Origin: Cupriavidus taiwanensis
Lineage (GTDB): Bacteria > Pseudomonadota > Gammaproteobacteria > Burkholderiales > Burkholderiaceae
DNA: 64,000 nucleotides
Reading direction: 5' to 3'
NCBI RefSeq assembly: GCF_900250075.1
Contig: NZ_LT977071.1
Coordinates: 2,375,901-2,439,900 of the forward strand
Part shown: positions 8,953 to 16,289 of the stretch, one piece after another
How the letters are laid out: the number at the start of each line of letters is the position of its first letter
Numbering within the stretch: the first letter of the stretch is position 1
The notes under the pieces: generated by a model
What the model was told of the DNA's origin: nothing
Databases searched by the model: none
Seen by the model: the letters and a program-made list of their open reading frames with translations, nothing else
Position numbers and translations under genes: made by a program

Positions 8953-9444
8953 ATGAAAACGCTGCTGATCGTCTACCACACCATGACCGGCGGCACGCGC
9001 CAGATGGCCGCGGCCGCCGCTGATGCAGCACGCCGGCAGCCCGGCGTCACGGTCGTGCTCAAGACCGCCGCCGAGGCCGGCCCCGACGACGTGCTGGCCG
9101 CCGACGGCTACCTGTTCGCCACCCCGGAGAACCTGGCCGCGATCGCGGGCATGATGAAGGACTTCTTCGACCGCTGCTATTACCCTGCGCTGGACCGCAT
9201 CAACGGCCGGCCATACGCCGCCATGATCTGCGCCGGCAGCGATGGCCAGAACGCGCTGCGCCAGCTCGAGCGCATCGCCACCGGCTGGCGCCTGAACCGC
9301 GTCGCGCCCGGGCTGATCGTCTGCACGCATGCGCAGACGCCGGAGCGCATCCTCGCCCCCAAGCAGATCGAAGCCGCCGACCTGGCGCGGTGCGCCGAGC
9401 TTGGCGAGGGCCTGGCCGCGGGGCTCGGCCTGGGGGTGTTCTAA
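8953..9444 (+). CDS. flavodoxin-like / NAD(P)H-dependent FMN reductase-type protein
   Basis: A 163-residue protein with a flavodoxin-like fold. MKTLLIVYHTMTGGTRQMA carries the phosphate-binding loop of flavodoxins (residues 8-14), and the later segment DGYLFATPENLAAIAGMMKDFFDRCYY matches the flavodoxin / NADPH-dependent FMN reductase family. It is cytoplasmic and probably binds FMN. The ATG at 8953 is chosen because the fold starts there; a GTG 51 bases earlier would add a meaningless extension. The gene is monocistronic, and its redox partner is unknown. Confidence 0.75.
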   Translation: MKTLLIVYHTMTGGTRQMAAAAADAARRQPGVTVVLKTAAEAGPDDVLAADGYLFATPENLAAIAGMMKDFFDRCYYPALDRINGRPYAAMICAGSDGQNALRQLERIATGWRLNRVAPGLIVCTHAQTPERILAPKQIEAADLARCAELGEGLAAGLGLGVF

Positions 9445-9528
9445 GGCCCTGACGGCCATCGGGCAACCGGGGCGCGGAGCGGGAACGGGACTTGCACGTC
9501 CCACGCATTCCCTTTGCAAACCCTTGCC

Positions 9529-9801
9529 ATGGAAGACCCCGAAATTACCGCTTCAGAAGCCCGGCGCGATCCGCTTGCCGGCACGGCGCGCGGCGTGATG
9601 CGCGTGGTCGATGCGCTGACGCAGACCGCGCTGGTGGTGGCCACCGCCACCCTGGCCTGGGCGCTGTGGCGCCGTTCCGATGCCTATGCGTGGTTCGGCG
9701 GGCTCGGCCCCGGCACCGCGGTGACGCTGGCGGTGTTGGTCACGCTGGTGGCGCTGCTGGGGGTCTGGATGGGCGTGCGCACTTGGCGGCGCGTAGGGTG
9801 A
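9529..9801 (+). CDS. small two-helix membrane protein, unknown
   Basis: A 90-residue protein with two hydrophobic segments, about residues 30-46 (ALVVATATLAWALW) and 62-82 (AVTLAVLVTLVALLGVWMGV), and a charged N-terminus MEDPEITASEARRDPL. No clear ribosome site precedes the ATG at 9529; an upstream TTG at 9514 is an alternative start. I do not recognise a family. It is probably an inner-membrane protein. The frame is likely real because codon bias matches the neighbours and the hydrophobic pattern is clean, but support is limited to that. Confidence 0.55.
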   Translation: MEDPEITASEARRDPLAGTARGVMRVVDALTQTALVVATATLAWALWRRSDAYAWFGGLGPGTAVTLAVLVTLVALLGVWMGVRTWRRVG

Positions 9802-9861
9802 TGCGTCGCTAATCCTTACAACGCCACAGTAAAAACTCGCCACAAAACCCGAGGAGATACG

Positions 9862-10701
9862 GTGCCTGACACTTCGCTTCGCCGCACCGGCCTGCTTGCC
9901 GTCGTCACTGGGGCGTCGTCCGGCATCGGCTACGAGCTGGCGCGCTGCTGCGTGCAGCGCGGCTATGACCTGGTGATTGCCGCGGACGAGCCGCAGATCG
10001 AGGTCGCCGCCAGGCAACTGCGCGACCAAGGCGCCGACGTCACGGCGCTGCTGGCGGACCTGTCCACACCCGACGGTGTCGAACAGGTTTGCGCGGCACT
10101 GGGCGGCCGCCGCGTCGACGTGCTGTGCGCCAACGCCGGCCGCGGCCTGGGCCACGCCTTCCTGGACCAGGACTTCGCGGCAATCCAGCGCGTGGTGGAG
10201 ACCAACGTGACCGGCACCCTGCACCTGCTGCACCGGGTCGGGCAGCTCATGCGCGCGCAGCACGAGGGGCGCATCCTGATCACGGGATCGATCGCCGGCT
10301 TCGTCCCGGGCACCTGCCAGGCCGTGTACAACGCAACCAAGGCCTTCCTGGACTCCTTCTCCTACGCGCTGCGGCACGAGCTGCAGCACACCGGCGTGTC
10401 GGTCACCTGCCTGATGCCGGGCGCCACCGAAACCGACTTCTTCGAGCGCGCGGACTTGCTCGATACCCGGCTCGGCCAGCAGAAAAAGGCCGATCCCGCC
10501 GAGGTGGCGCGGATCGGCTTCGATGCCATGATGCGCGGCGAGGGCGAGGTGGTGCCGGGCTGGCAGAACAAGCTGCGCGCCGCCATTGCCATGGTGACGC
10601 CCGCCGACGTGCTGGCCGAGCAGCATCGCCGCATGGCCGAGCCGCGGCACGCGCCGGGGAGCGCCCCGGCAGCACCGGCGGACAAGCCGCCGGCGCCGTA
10701 A
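9862..10701 (+). CDS. short-chain dehydrogenase/reductase
   Basis: A 279-residue classical SDR. It shows the nucleotide-binding motif TGASSGIG (about residues 15-22), the structural CANAGRG, the catalytic serine in TGSIAGFV and the YxxxK pair in VYNATKAF. The acidic or polar residue after beta-2 does not settle NAD versus NADP. The start is GTG at 9862 with GAGGAG a few bases upstream. A Pro/Ala-rich tail of about 25 residues follows the fold. It runs convergently into the BON-domain gene with only seven bases between stops. The substrate cannot be told from sequence. Confidence 0.88.
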   Translation: MPDTSLRRTGLLAVVTGASSGIGYELARCCVQRGYDLVIAADEPQIEVAARQLRDQGADVTALLADLSTPDGVEQVCAALGGRRVDVLCANAGRGLGHAFLDQDFAAIQRVVETNVTGTLHLLHRVGQLMRAQHEGRILITGSIAGFVPGTCQAVYNATKAFLDSFSYALRHELQHTGVSVTCLMPGATETDFFERADLLDTRLGQQKKADPAEVARIGFDAMMRGEGEVVPGWQNKLRAAIAMVTPADVLAEQHRRMAEPRHAPGSAPAAPADKPPAP

Positions 10702-10708
10702 GTCCGCA

Positions 10709-11551
10709 TCAGCCCATGCGCGTGGTGCCGCCGGTGCTGTCGCGTCCCTGGCCGGGACCGCCGCTGCCGGTTTCCATGCCGCCGCCATAGCTGCTGGCGC
10801 TGGAGCCCGTGGCACTGCCTGAACTGCTGACGCCGCTGACGCGCCCCTGGCCGGACCCGCCGGACTGCGCTCCGGTCTGCCCGCCGGACTGCGATCCTTC
10901 GGTGATCCCCGACACGCCGAACGCGCCCGGCGCGCCCAGGCGCACCGCGTTATGGATCTCCTGCACGCCGAAGACATCGTCGACGATGTCCTCGATGCAG
11001 TACTTCTGGCGCCGGTCGCGCACGTTGCCGGTCAGGCGCACCACGCCGCCCTGCACTTCGACTTCCACCTCGCGCACATCGACATGGCGCGCGTGCGCGA
11101 GCCGTTCGCAGATATCCTCGCGGATGCGCTCGTCGCTGCGCTGGTAGCCCTTGGGCCCGACGCGGTCGCGCCCGCGCGGCATCTCGCGCGACGCATTGCC
11201 GCGGCTGTCGCCGCCGCTGTCACCCCACTCGTCGCGCACCTCGCTGCCGCGGCGCCAGGCTTCGTCCTCTTCCCATGGCGGGCGCCGGGCGGAGGTTTCC
11301 CAGACGCGCTGCGCCGGGCTGGAGCGGCCGCCGTAGTAGCCGGACTCGCGCACGTCGCTGTCGTGTCGCTGGCGGCCTTCATAGCGGCCTTCGCCGTAGT
11401 CGCGCGCGGGGCCGCCGCGCTGGCCGTAGCGCCCCTCGCCGTAGCCGCGCGGATCGCCGCCGCGCGGGTCGCCGCGATTGCGGCGGGATTCATCGGTGTC
11501 GCGGTCCTCGCGCCACCAGGAGCCGCCGCCTTCATTTCGGAATGGATGCAT
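10709..11551 (-). CDS. BON-domain protein with Arg/Gly-rich N-terminus and Gly/Ser-rich tail
   Basis: A 280-residue protein. The first 140 residues are low-complexity, rich in R, G, Y, E and D, with repeats such as GYGEGRYGQRGG and DYGEGRYEGRQR. A single BON domain follows (about 150-222; SDERIREDICERLAHARHVDVREVEVEV, then VRLTGNVRDRRQK). The tail is a Gly/Ser/Gln-rich region. BON domains are thought to bind phospholipid or envelope components, but no signal peptide is present here. GGAGA precedes the ATG at 11551, which decides the start over the upstream in-frame ATG. The disordered flanks suggest a stress-related or scaffold role; this is inference. Confidence 0.8.
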   Translation of the reverse strand: MHPFRNEGGGSWWREDRDTDESRRNRGDPRGGDPRGYGEGRYGQRGGPARDYGEGRYEGRQRHDSDVRESGYYGGRSSPAQRVWETSARRPPWEEDEAWRRGSEVRDEWGDSGGDSRGNASREMPRGRDRVGPKGYQRSDERIREDICERLAHARHVDVREVEVEVQGGVVRLTGNVRDRRQKYCIEDIVDDVFGVQEIHNAVRLGAPGAFGVSGITEGSQSGGQTGAQSGGSGQGRVSGVSSSGSATGSSASSYGGGMETGSGGPGQGRDSTGGTTRMG

Positions 11552-11684
11552 CGCTTTCTCCAAGGGTTGAGCTTCCGGCGCGGCCCGGCGGGCCGCGCCG
11601 CCAGTCACCGCGGCGCAAGTTCCATACCATTGGCGGGCATGGGCATGGAGGACGGCACGCCTGCCGCGCGCCCCCGCGCCAAAG

Positions 11685-11722
11685 CAAAGGCGGGCGCCAC
11701 CGGTAAAGGGCGCCCGCCTTTG
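11685..11722 (-). terminator. strong hairpin between two minus-strand genes
   Basis: Perfect 14-base arms, CAAAGGCGGGCGCC at 11685-11698 and its complement at 11709-11722, enclose a 10-base loop. It lies downstream of the 67-residue protein gene (stop at 11777) and upstream of the BON gene. A rho-independent terminator for the first is likely, although the T-run after the stem is short. Confidence 0.6.
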
Positions 11723-11776
11723 TCACGCAACCGGGTTGCCGCGGGATTGCCGCGGGATTGCCTCTGGGTTACCTCG

Positions 11777-11980
11777 TCATGCGGCCAGGGGAGCGAGGCC
11801 GCGCGGGGCATCGTCCTCGTCTTCATGCACGATCAGCACCACACCGCGCCGCTTTGCCGCGGCCATGCCGATGTTGACGGCGACGTCGCGGTCGTCGCAT
11901 TGGACCAGGCCCTTGCGCGCGCTTTCGACCGTCAGTTCCCAGCCCTGAGCGGTCTGCCTGATCAGGAAGTTTGCAGCCAT
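11777..11980 (-). CDS. small conserved-type protein, DUF2188-like pattern
   Basis: A 67-residue protein, MAANFLIRQTAQGWELTVES and onward, ending in an acidic stretch HEDEDDAPRGLAPLAA. The layout (short beta pair around a Gly-Trp, then a helix with an alanine-rich AVNIGMAAAK, then VVLIVHED) resembles the small DUF2188 fold, but the match is by eye only. GGGAG lies upstream of the ATG at 11980; a longer frame to 12172 has no support. It is cytoplasmic with no known function. Single small genes like this are common beside stress-related genes. Confidence 0.65.
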   Translation of the reverse strand: MAANFLIRQTAQGWELTVESARKGLVQCDDRDVAVNIGMAAAKRRGVVLIVHEDEDDAPRGLAPLAA

Positions 11981-12288
11981 GGGTTGCTCCCTGTCGTTGG
12001 TGTTCTTGCAGCGTAGCCGATGGGCAGAACCGTTAAATCGGCGTCTGTCCGATAGCTTGTGGGCGCTTCTCCTACAGTCGTCCCGGATGGCATGCCGGAC
12101 ACCGGCAAATTGCGCCAACAACAGGCCCCGGCAAATTTGTGCTGTCGATCGTGGAATTGCGATTGTTGACAAGAATCACGGATATAAGCCGACTGCGATC
12201 GAAGAATCGTCCTCCATCACGCAAAGCCGGACCCGCGGGACGCAGGCGGACAACGCCGCACTGCGGCACGCCCCGGCAGGAGGAGACC
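11981..12288. other. 308-base divergent intergenic region
   Basis: This separates the minus-strand 67-residue gene from the flhC homologue. It is less GC-rich around 12100-12200. TTGACA at 12166 and TATAAG at 12183 are present but only 11 bases apart, too close for a standard sigma-70 promoter. I see no hidden gene here. Confidence 0.5.
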
Positions 12289-12900
12289 ATGGACGCAAAC
12301 CCTGTCGCCGCCGTTGGCGGCCCCGGCGGGGCGGCTTCCCGCCCTGCACTTGTACCTGTACCGGCCCCCGCCCGCAAAAGCGTGCTGCACGACCTGGAGC
12401 AAACCCGGCTCGCGATCGAGATGATCGGCCTGGGGGCGCGCCTGCAGGTGCTGGAGGCGGAGGTGTCGCTGCCGCGCGAGCGGCTCACCCGCCTGTACAA
12501 GGAGCTTTGCGGGGCGTCGCCGCCCAAGGGGATGCTGCCGTTCTCGACCGACTGGTTCCTGAGCTGGCGCCCCAACGCCCATGCCTCGATGCTGCTCGGC
12601 GCCTACCGCTTCATGATCCGCGCCGGCCACCTGGACGGCATCCGTGCCACCCTGGCCGGCTTCCGCATGTATCGCGAGCACCTGAGCGCCACCGGCGAGA
12701 CCGCCCAGCTCAGCTTTACCCGCGCCTGGATGCTGGTGCGCTTCTATGAGCGCGGCATGTTGCGGCTGGCGCGCTGCCAGTGCTGCCGCGGCGAGTTCGT
12801 GGTGTGCGCCCACGATGCACGCCAGCGCTACACCTGCGGCCTGTGCCTGCCGCCGGCACGCGCGGGCAAGTGCCGCAAATCCGGTCCCGCCGGCGCATGA
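12289..12900 (+). CDS. flhC: FlhC-family transcriptional activator (no flhD beside it)
   Basis: A 203-residue homologue of FlhC, the zinc-binding half of the FlhD4C2 flagellar master activator. The family's zinc cluster is intact: CQCCRGEF (Cys163, 165, 166) and TCGLC (Cys183, 186), followed by the basic LPPARAGKCRK. The core EVSLPRERLTRLYKELCG and LPFSTDWFLSWRPNAHAS is typical. AGGAGACC precedes the ATG at 12289. The first 30 residues are a Gly/Pro/Ala-rich extension. FlhC normally needs FlhD, and no flhD or flagellar gene lies in this window, so this may be a paralogue with a different partner or target set. It overlaps the next gene by ATGA. Confidence 0.88.
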   Translation: MDANPVAAVGGPGGAASRPALVPVPAPARKSVLHDLEQTRLAIEMIGLGARLQVLEAEVSLPRERLTRLYKELCGASPPKGMLPFSTDWFLSWRPNAHASMLLGAYRFMIRAGHLDGIRATLAGFRMYREHLSATGETAQLSFTRAWMLVRFYERGMLRLARCQCCRGEFVVCAHDARQRYTCGLCLPPARAGKCRKSGPAGA

Positions 12901-13394
12901 ACGCCGGTGCCGCACCGGCTCCATTGTCTGCTGCCGCACAGTCCGGCCACCCGCACCCTTCCATGATGGATGCACTCGACCACCCCGCCCCCGGCGCATC
13001 CGGAGCCTCGCCCATGTTCAAGATCCCCATGCTCGGCAAGATGCTCGGCACACCCGCGCCCGAGGCTGGCGGCAAGGCCCGCGCCGAACCGCCGCCCGCG
13101 CCGTCCGGCGCCGGCGCGCCGCGCAAGGGCATGCCGGAACAGCTTGCGCAGAACCTCAAGACCCAGGGCGACGCCATGATCCAGTACGGCGCCCGGCTGC
13201 TGGTGATGCGCGAGATGCTGTGCGCCATGGCGGTGGCGCTGCCGCCCGATGCACGCGCCGGCGCCCAGCGGCAGTTCCGGCAGCGCATCGACCAGTTGCT
13301 GTCGCTGACCGACGACCACGTGCTGCCGGCCGAATTCCACACGGCGCTGCTGGCCGAGGTCAATTACTATCTCGGCGAGCTGAAGCAACGCTGA
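12897..13394 (+). CDS. hypothetical protein coupled to the FlhC homologue
   Basis: Up to 165 residues, starting at an ATG that overlaps the stop of the preceding gene. An internal ATG at 13015 (MFKIPMLGKMLG) has GGAG eight bases upstream and may be the real start, giving 126 residues. The C-terminal half is helical and amphipathic (ALLAEVNYYLGELKQR at the end), and the middle is Pro/Ala-rich. No signal peptide, membrane segment or recognised domain is seen. The tight coupling suggests a role with the FlhC homologue, perhaps as partner or modulator, but this is conjecture. Confidence 0.6.
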   Translation: MNAGAAPAPLSAAAQSGHPHPSMMDALDHPAPGASGASPMFKIPMLGKMLGTPAPEAGGKARAEPPPAPSGAGAPRKGMPEQLAQNLKTQGDAMIQYGARLLVMREMLCAMAVALPPDARAGAQRQFRQRIDQLLSLTDDHVLPAEFHTALLAEVNYYLGELKQR

Positions 13395-13677
13395 CGGCAC
13401 AGGCTTGCGCATTGCCCGGCATCGGTTGCCGGTTTGATACGGGTCGTAACTGCCGTTCCGGGGCCCCCTGCCATCGTGCTACAGTGCGCCCTCAGCACAA
13501 AGCTGCGCAGCGACGCATAGCGCACTCCAGCGGCCCGCAACCGGGGCGCCGCCGCAGGGGCGGCGCGCCAGCGTAGCGCGCGCTTGCCGCTCGCCAACCC
13601 TTTGGCGCCGAACCATTGCCGCGCAGCCGCCTGTCCGCGGGTCCGCCCCGACCGCCGCTGCCGCCCCCAGGATCTTC

Positions 13678-14556
13678 ATGACGCACCAGCTCCAGGCTGC
13701 GCTCACCATCGCAGCCTTCAAGCTCTTTGCCGCCTTGCCCTACGGCGTGACCGCCCGCCTCGGCGATGCCCTTGGCAAGCTGCTGTACCGCATCCCCAGC
13801 CGCCGCCGGCGCATCGTCCATACCAACCTGGCGCTGTGCTTCCCGGACATGGATCCGGGCGAGCGCGAGCGGCTGGCGCGCGACCACTTCGGCCATGTGC
13901 TGCGCAGCTACCTGGAGCGCGGCGTGCAGTGGTTCGGCAACGCCGAGCGGCTGGGCAAGCTGGTAGAGCTGGATTCGCGCATCGACCTGGCCTCGTGCGC
14001 GGAGCATCCGACCATCTTCATGGGCTTTCATTTCGTCGGCATCGAGGCCGGCTGCATGTTCTATTCGATGCGCCACCCGGTGGCGTCGCTGTACACGCGC
14101 ATGTCGAGCCCGCTGCTGGAGCAGATCTCGCGCACCCAGCGCGGGCGCTTCGGCGCCGAGATGATCCCGCGCAACGGCAGCGGCAAGCAGGTGGTGCGCA
14201 CGCTGCGCGCCGGCTGCCCGGTAATGCTGGCGGCAGACATGGACTTCGGCATCAACGATTCGGTGTTCGTGCCGTTCTTCGGCGTGCCGGCGTGCACGCT
14301 GACCTCGGCCTCGCGCCTGGCCAGCATGACCGGCGCGCGCGTGGTGCCGTTCACCACCGAAGTGCTGCCCGACTACCGCGGCTACCGGCTGCGCGTATTC
14401 GACCCGCTGGAGGGCTTTCCCTCCGGCAGCGTCGAAGAGGACTCGCGCCGCATGAACGCCTTCCTCGAAGCCCAGATCGCCACCATGCCGGAGCAGTATT
14501 ACTGGATCCACCGGCGCTTCAAGAACCGCCCGGAAGGCATGCCGCCGGTGTACTGA
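13678..14556 (+). CDS. HtrB/LpxL-family lipid A acyltransferase
   Basis: A 292-residue protein of the lysophospholipid/lipid A acyltransferase family. It has an N-terminal hydrophobic anchor (about 5-25), the catalytic HX4E motif at His118-Glu123 (GFHFVGIEAG), RNGSGKQVVRTLRAGCPV in the middle, and the late YYWIHRRFKNRP. Members transfer an acyl chain from acyl-ACP to lipid A precursors at the inner membrane; some relatives act on ornithine lipids or other acceptors. The length fits the family (290-310). It is monocistronic, after 283 bases of GC-rich intergenic DNA, and the ATG has no strong ribosome site. Confidence 0.88.
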   Translation: MTHQLQAALTIAAFKLFAALPYGVTARLGDALGKLLYRIPSRRRRIVHTNLALCFPDMDPGERERLARDHFGHVLRSYLERGVQWFGNAERLGKLVELDSRIDLASCAEHPTIFMGFHFVGIEAGCMFYSMRHPVASLYTRMSSPLLEQISRTQRGRFGAEMIPRNGSGKQVVRTLRAGCPVMLAADMDFGINDSVFVPFFGVPACTLTSASRLASMTGARVVPFTTEVLPDYRGYRLRVFDPLEGFPSGSVEEDSRRMNAFLEAQIATMPEQYYWIHRRFKNRPEGMPPVY

Positions 14557-14561
14557 CGCGG

Positions 14562-15398
14562 CTAGCCGGCGGCGCGCCGCCAGGCTTGCTGGATCTCGGC
14601 CACCAGCCGCTCCAGCTGCGCGGCATAGCGGGCGTGGTCGCGGCGGCGCTCGGTGTCGTTGAACGGATAGCTGATATTCAGCCCGTACAGCTGCTGGTCC
14701 GGGCCGGAAAACGCCGCGCCCACGGCCAGCAGATGCCCCGGCTGGTAGGCCGCGGTGCAATGGCCGTGCCGCTGGGCCTGCGCGATGCCGCGCAGCACGC
14801 GCGCGCGCATGCCGGGCCAGGCCTCGCCCTGGCGGGCGGCGATACCGGCCAGCAGGTCCCTGCGCACCTCCTCCGGCTGCGCCGCCAGCCATGACAGGCC
14901 GATCGCCGTCAGCTCCATCGGCACGCGCGAGCCCGGCACCACGCGGCGCGTGCGCGACACGCTGTCGCGGCTATGCCGGATCGACGCCAGGTACACCATC
15001 TCTAGCTGGTCCCCCACCGCCAGTCCCACGTTGACCTTGCCGGCCTCGGCCACCTTGCGCATCAGCGGCAGCGCAATCTCCGGCGCGCGGCTGGACTGGT
15101 GGAAGGCATCCGCCAGGCTCAGCACCACCGGCGCCAGCCGGTAGGCGCGCTCGTTGACGTCGTAGCGCAGGAAGCCGGCATCGACCAGCGAGCGCGTCAG
15201 CCGGCTCACGGTCGGGCGCGGCAGGCCGGTGCGCGCGGCCAGTTCCGCGTTGGTCAGGCTGGTGGTGCCGACGCGGAAGGCACGCAGCAGCACCAGCCCG
15301 CGCTCCAGCGACTGGCTGCCCGCGGTGTCCCGGGTAAAGCGGCCGGTCCGATGGGTCACGCTGCGCGTGGAGTCAAGCGGCCGGATGGCGTCAGGCAT
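14562..15398 (-). CDS. IclR-family transcriptional regulator
   Basis: A 278-residue regulator. The N-terminal winged helix (about 28-90) contains TNAELAARTGLPRPTVSRLTR, and the C-terminal effector domain (about 105-270) has the IclR pattern with VPMELTAIGLSWLAA and GHCTAAYQPGHLLAVGAAF. The ATG at 15398 (MPDAIRPLDSTRSV) is chosen because a 17-base palindrome lies immediately upstream; the frame remains open to 15737 across the neighbouring start region. It is divergent from the crotonase / CoA-transferase / acyl-CoA dehydrogenase cluster, which it probably controls. The effector is presumably an intermediate of that pathway (inference). Confidence 0.9.
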   Translation of the reverse strand: MPDAIRPLDSTRSVTHRTGRFTRDTAGSQSLERGLVLLRAFRVGTTSLTNAELAARTGLPRPTVSRLTRSLVDAGFLRYDVNERAYRLAPVVLSLADAFHQSSRAPEIALPLMRKVAEAGKVNVGLAVGDQLEMVYLASIRHSRDSVSRTRRVVPGSRVPMELTAIGLSWLAAQPEEVRRDLLAGIAARQGEAWPGMRARVLRGIAQAQRHGHCTAAYQPGHLLAVGAAFSGPDQQLYGLNISYPFNDTERRRDHARYAAQLERLVAEIQQAWRRAAG

Positions 15399-15406
15399 CG
15401 TTGGCA

Positions 15407-15423
15407 ATTTCAGTAAGTGAAAT
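15407..15423. promoter_or_regulatory. candidate IclR operator
   Basis: The palindrome has arms ATTTCA (15407-15412) and TGAAAT (15418-15423) around a 5-base centre GTAAG. It begins nine bases upstream of the iclR start codon and lies 85 bases upstream of the divergent crotonase gene. The AT-rich arms stand out against the GC-rich surroundings. Size and symmetry resemble IclR-type sites, and the position suggests autorepression. Confidence 0.55.
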
Positions 15424-15507
15424 TCGAGTATAGCGGTGCGGCGGCACGGCGCGAATACTGTGGGCACGCGGCCCCGAGCCGGCCGACCACAGAGGAGCAC
15501 CCCCCGC

Positions 15508-16278
15508 ATGTCATCCGATGCCGAGATCCATGTCACCCGCGACGGCCACGTGGCCCGCGTGGTGCTGTCCCGCCCGCCGCACAACTTTGTCGATGCCGAG
15601 GTGATGCGGCGCCTGGCCGATACCCTGCTGGCCCTGGACGACGACCACCACTGCCGCGCGATCGTGCTGGCCTCGGGCGTCGGCGCGTTCTGCGCCGGCG
15701 CCGACTTCAGCGGCGCGGGCCAGGGCGAAGTCGCCACCGACCCCGCCGCCTTCTACGTGCATGCGATGAAGCTGTACCGCAACCGCAAGCCCATCGTCGC
15801 CGCGGTCGCGGGCGCCGCCATCGGCGCGGGGCTGGGGCTGGCGCTGGTGGCGGATTTCCGCGTGACCTGCGCCGAGGCCCGCTTCAGCGCCAACTTCAAC
15901 CGGCTCGGCTTCCACCCCGGCTTCGGCCTGAGCCTGACGCTGCCGCGCCTGGTGGGCGAGCAGCAGGCAGCGCTGCTGTTCTACACCGGCCGGCGCATCA
16001 CCGGGACCGAGGCGGTCAGCATCGGCCTGGCCGACGAACTGGTCGCAAAAGACGAGGTCGATGCCCGTGCCATGGCGCTGGCGCAGGAGATCGCTGCCTC
16101 GGCCCCGCTCGCGGTGGAAACCACGCGCGCCACGCTGCGCGACGGCCTGGCCGAGCGCATTGCCGAGGTCAACCAGCGCGAGCTGGCGATCCAGCGCGGA
16201 CAGTTCCGCAGCGAGGATTTCCGCGAGGGCGTCGCCGCCATGGCCGCGCGCCGCGCCCCCGTGTTCCAGCGCCGTTGA
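15508..16278 (+). CDS. crotonase-fold protein (enoyl-CoA hydratase/isomerase family)
   Basis: A 256-residue crotonase-superfamily protein with the oxyanion-hole segments GAFCAGADFSG (about 67-77) and AAVAGAAIGAGLGLALVADF. The two glutamates that do hydration in classical enoyl-CoA hydratases are absent: the position in the usual GGGCELA is glycine (GAGLGLA), and the one in PEILLG is phenylalanine (NFNRLG). So it probably does another crotonase-type reaction, such as isomerisation, or hydrolysis of a CoA ester. AGAGGAGC precedes the ATG. It heads a cluster with a CoA-transferase and an acyl-CoA dehydrogenase, divergent from the IclR gene. Confidence 0.85.
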   Translation: MSSDAEIHVTRDGHVARVVLSRPPHNFVDAEVMRRLADTLLALDDDHHCRAIVLASGVGAFCAGADFSGAGQGEVATDPAAFYVHAMKLYRNRKPIVAAVAGAAIGAGLGLALVADFRVTCAEARFSANFNRLGFHPGFGLSLTLPRLVGEQQAALLFYTGRRITGTEAVSIGLADELVAKDEVDARAMALAQEIAASAPLAVETTRATLRDGLAERIAEVNQRELAIQRGQFRSEDFREGVAAMAARRAPVFQRR

Positions 16279-16289
16279 AGGAGAGATCA

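Noticed and set aside
12166..12188. TTGACA and TATAAG upstream of the flhC homologue as a sigma-70 promoter.
   Set aside because: The spacing is 11 bases, not about 17.
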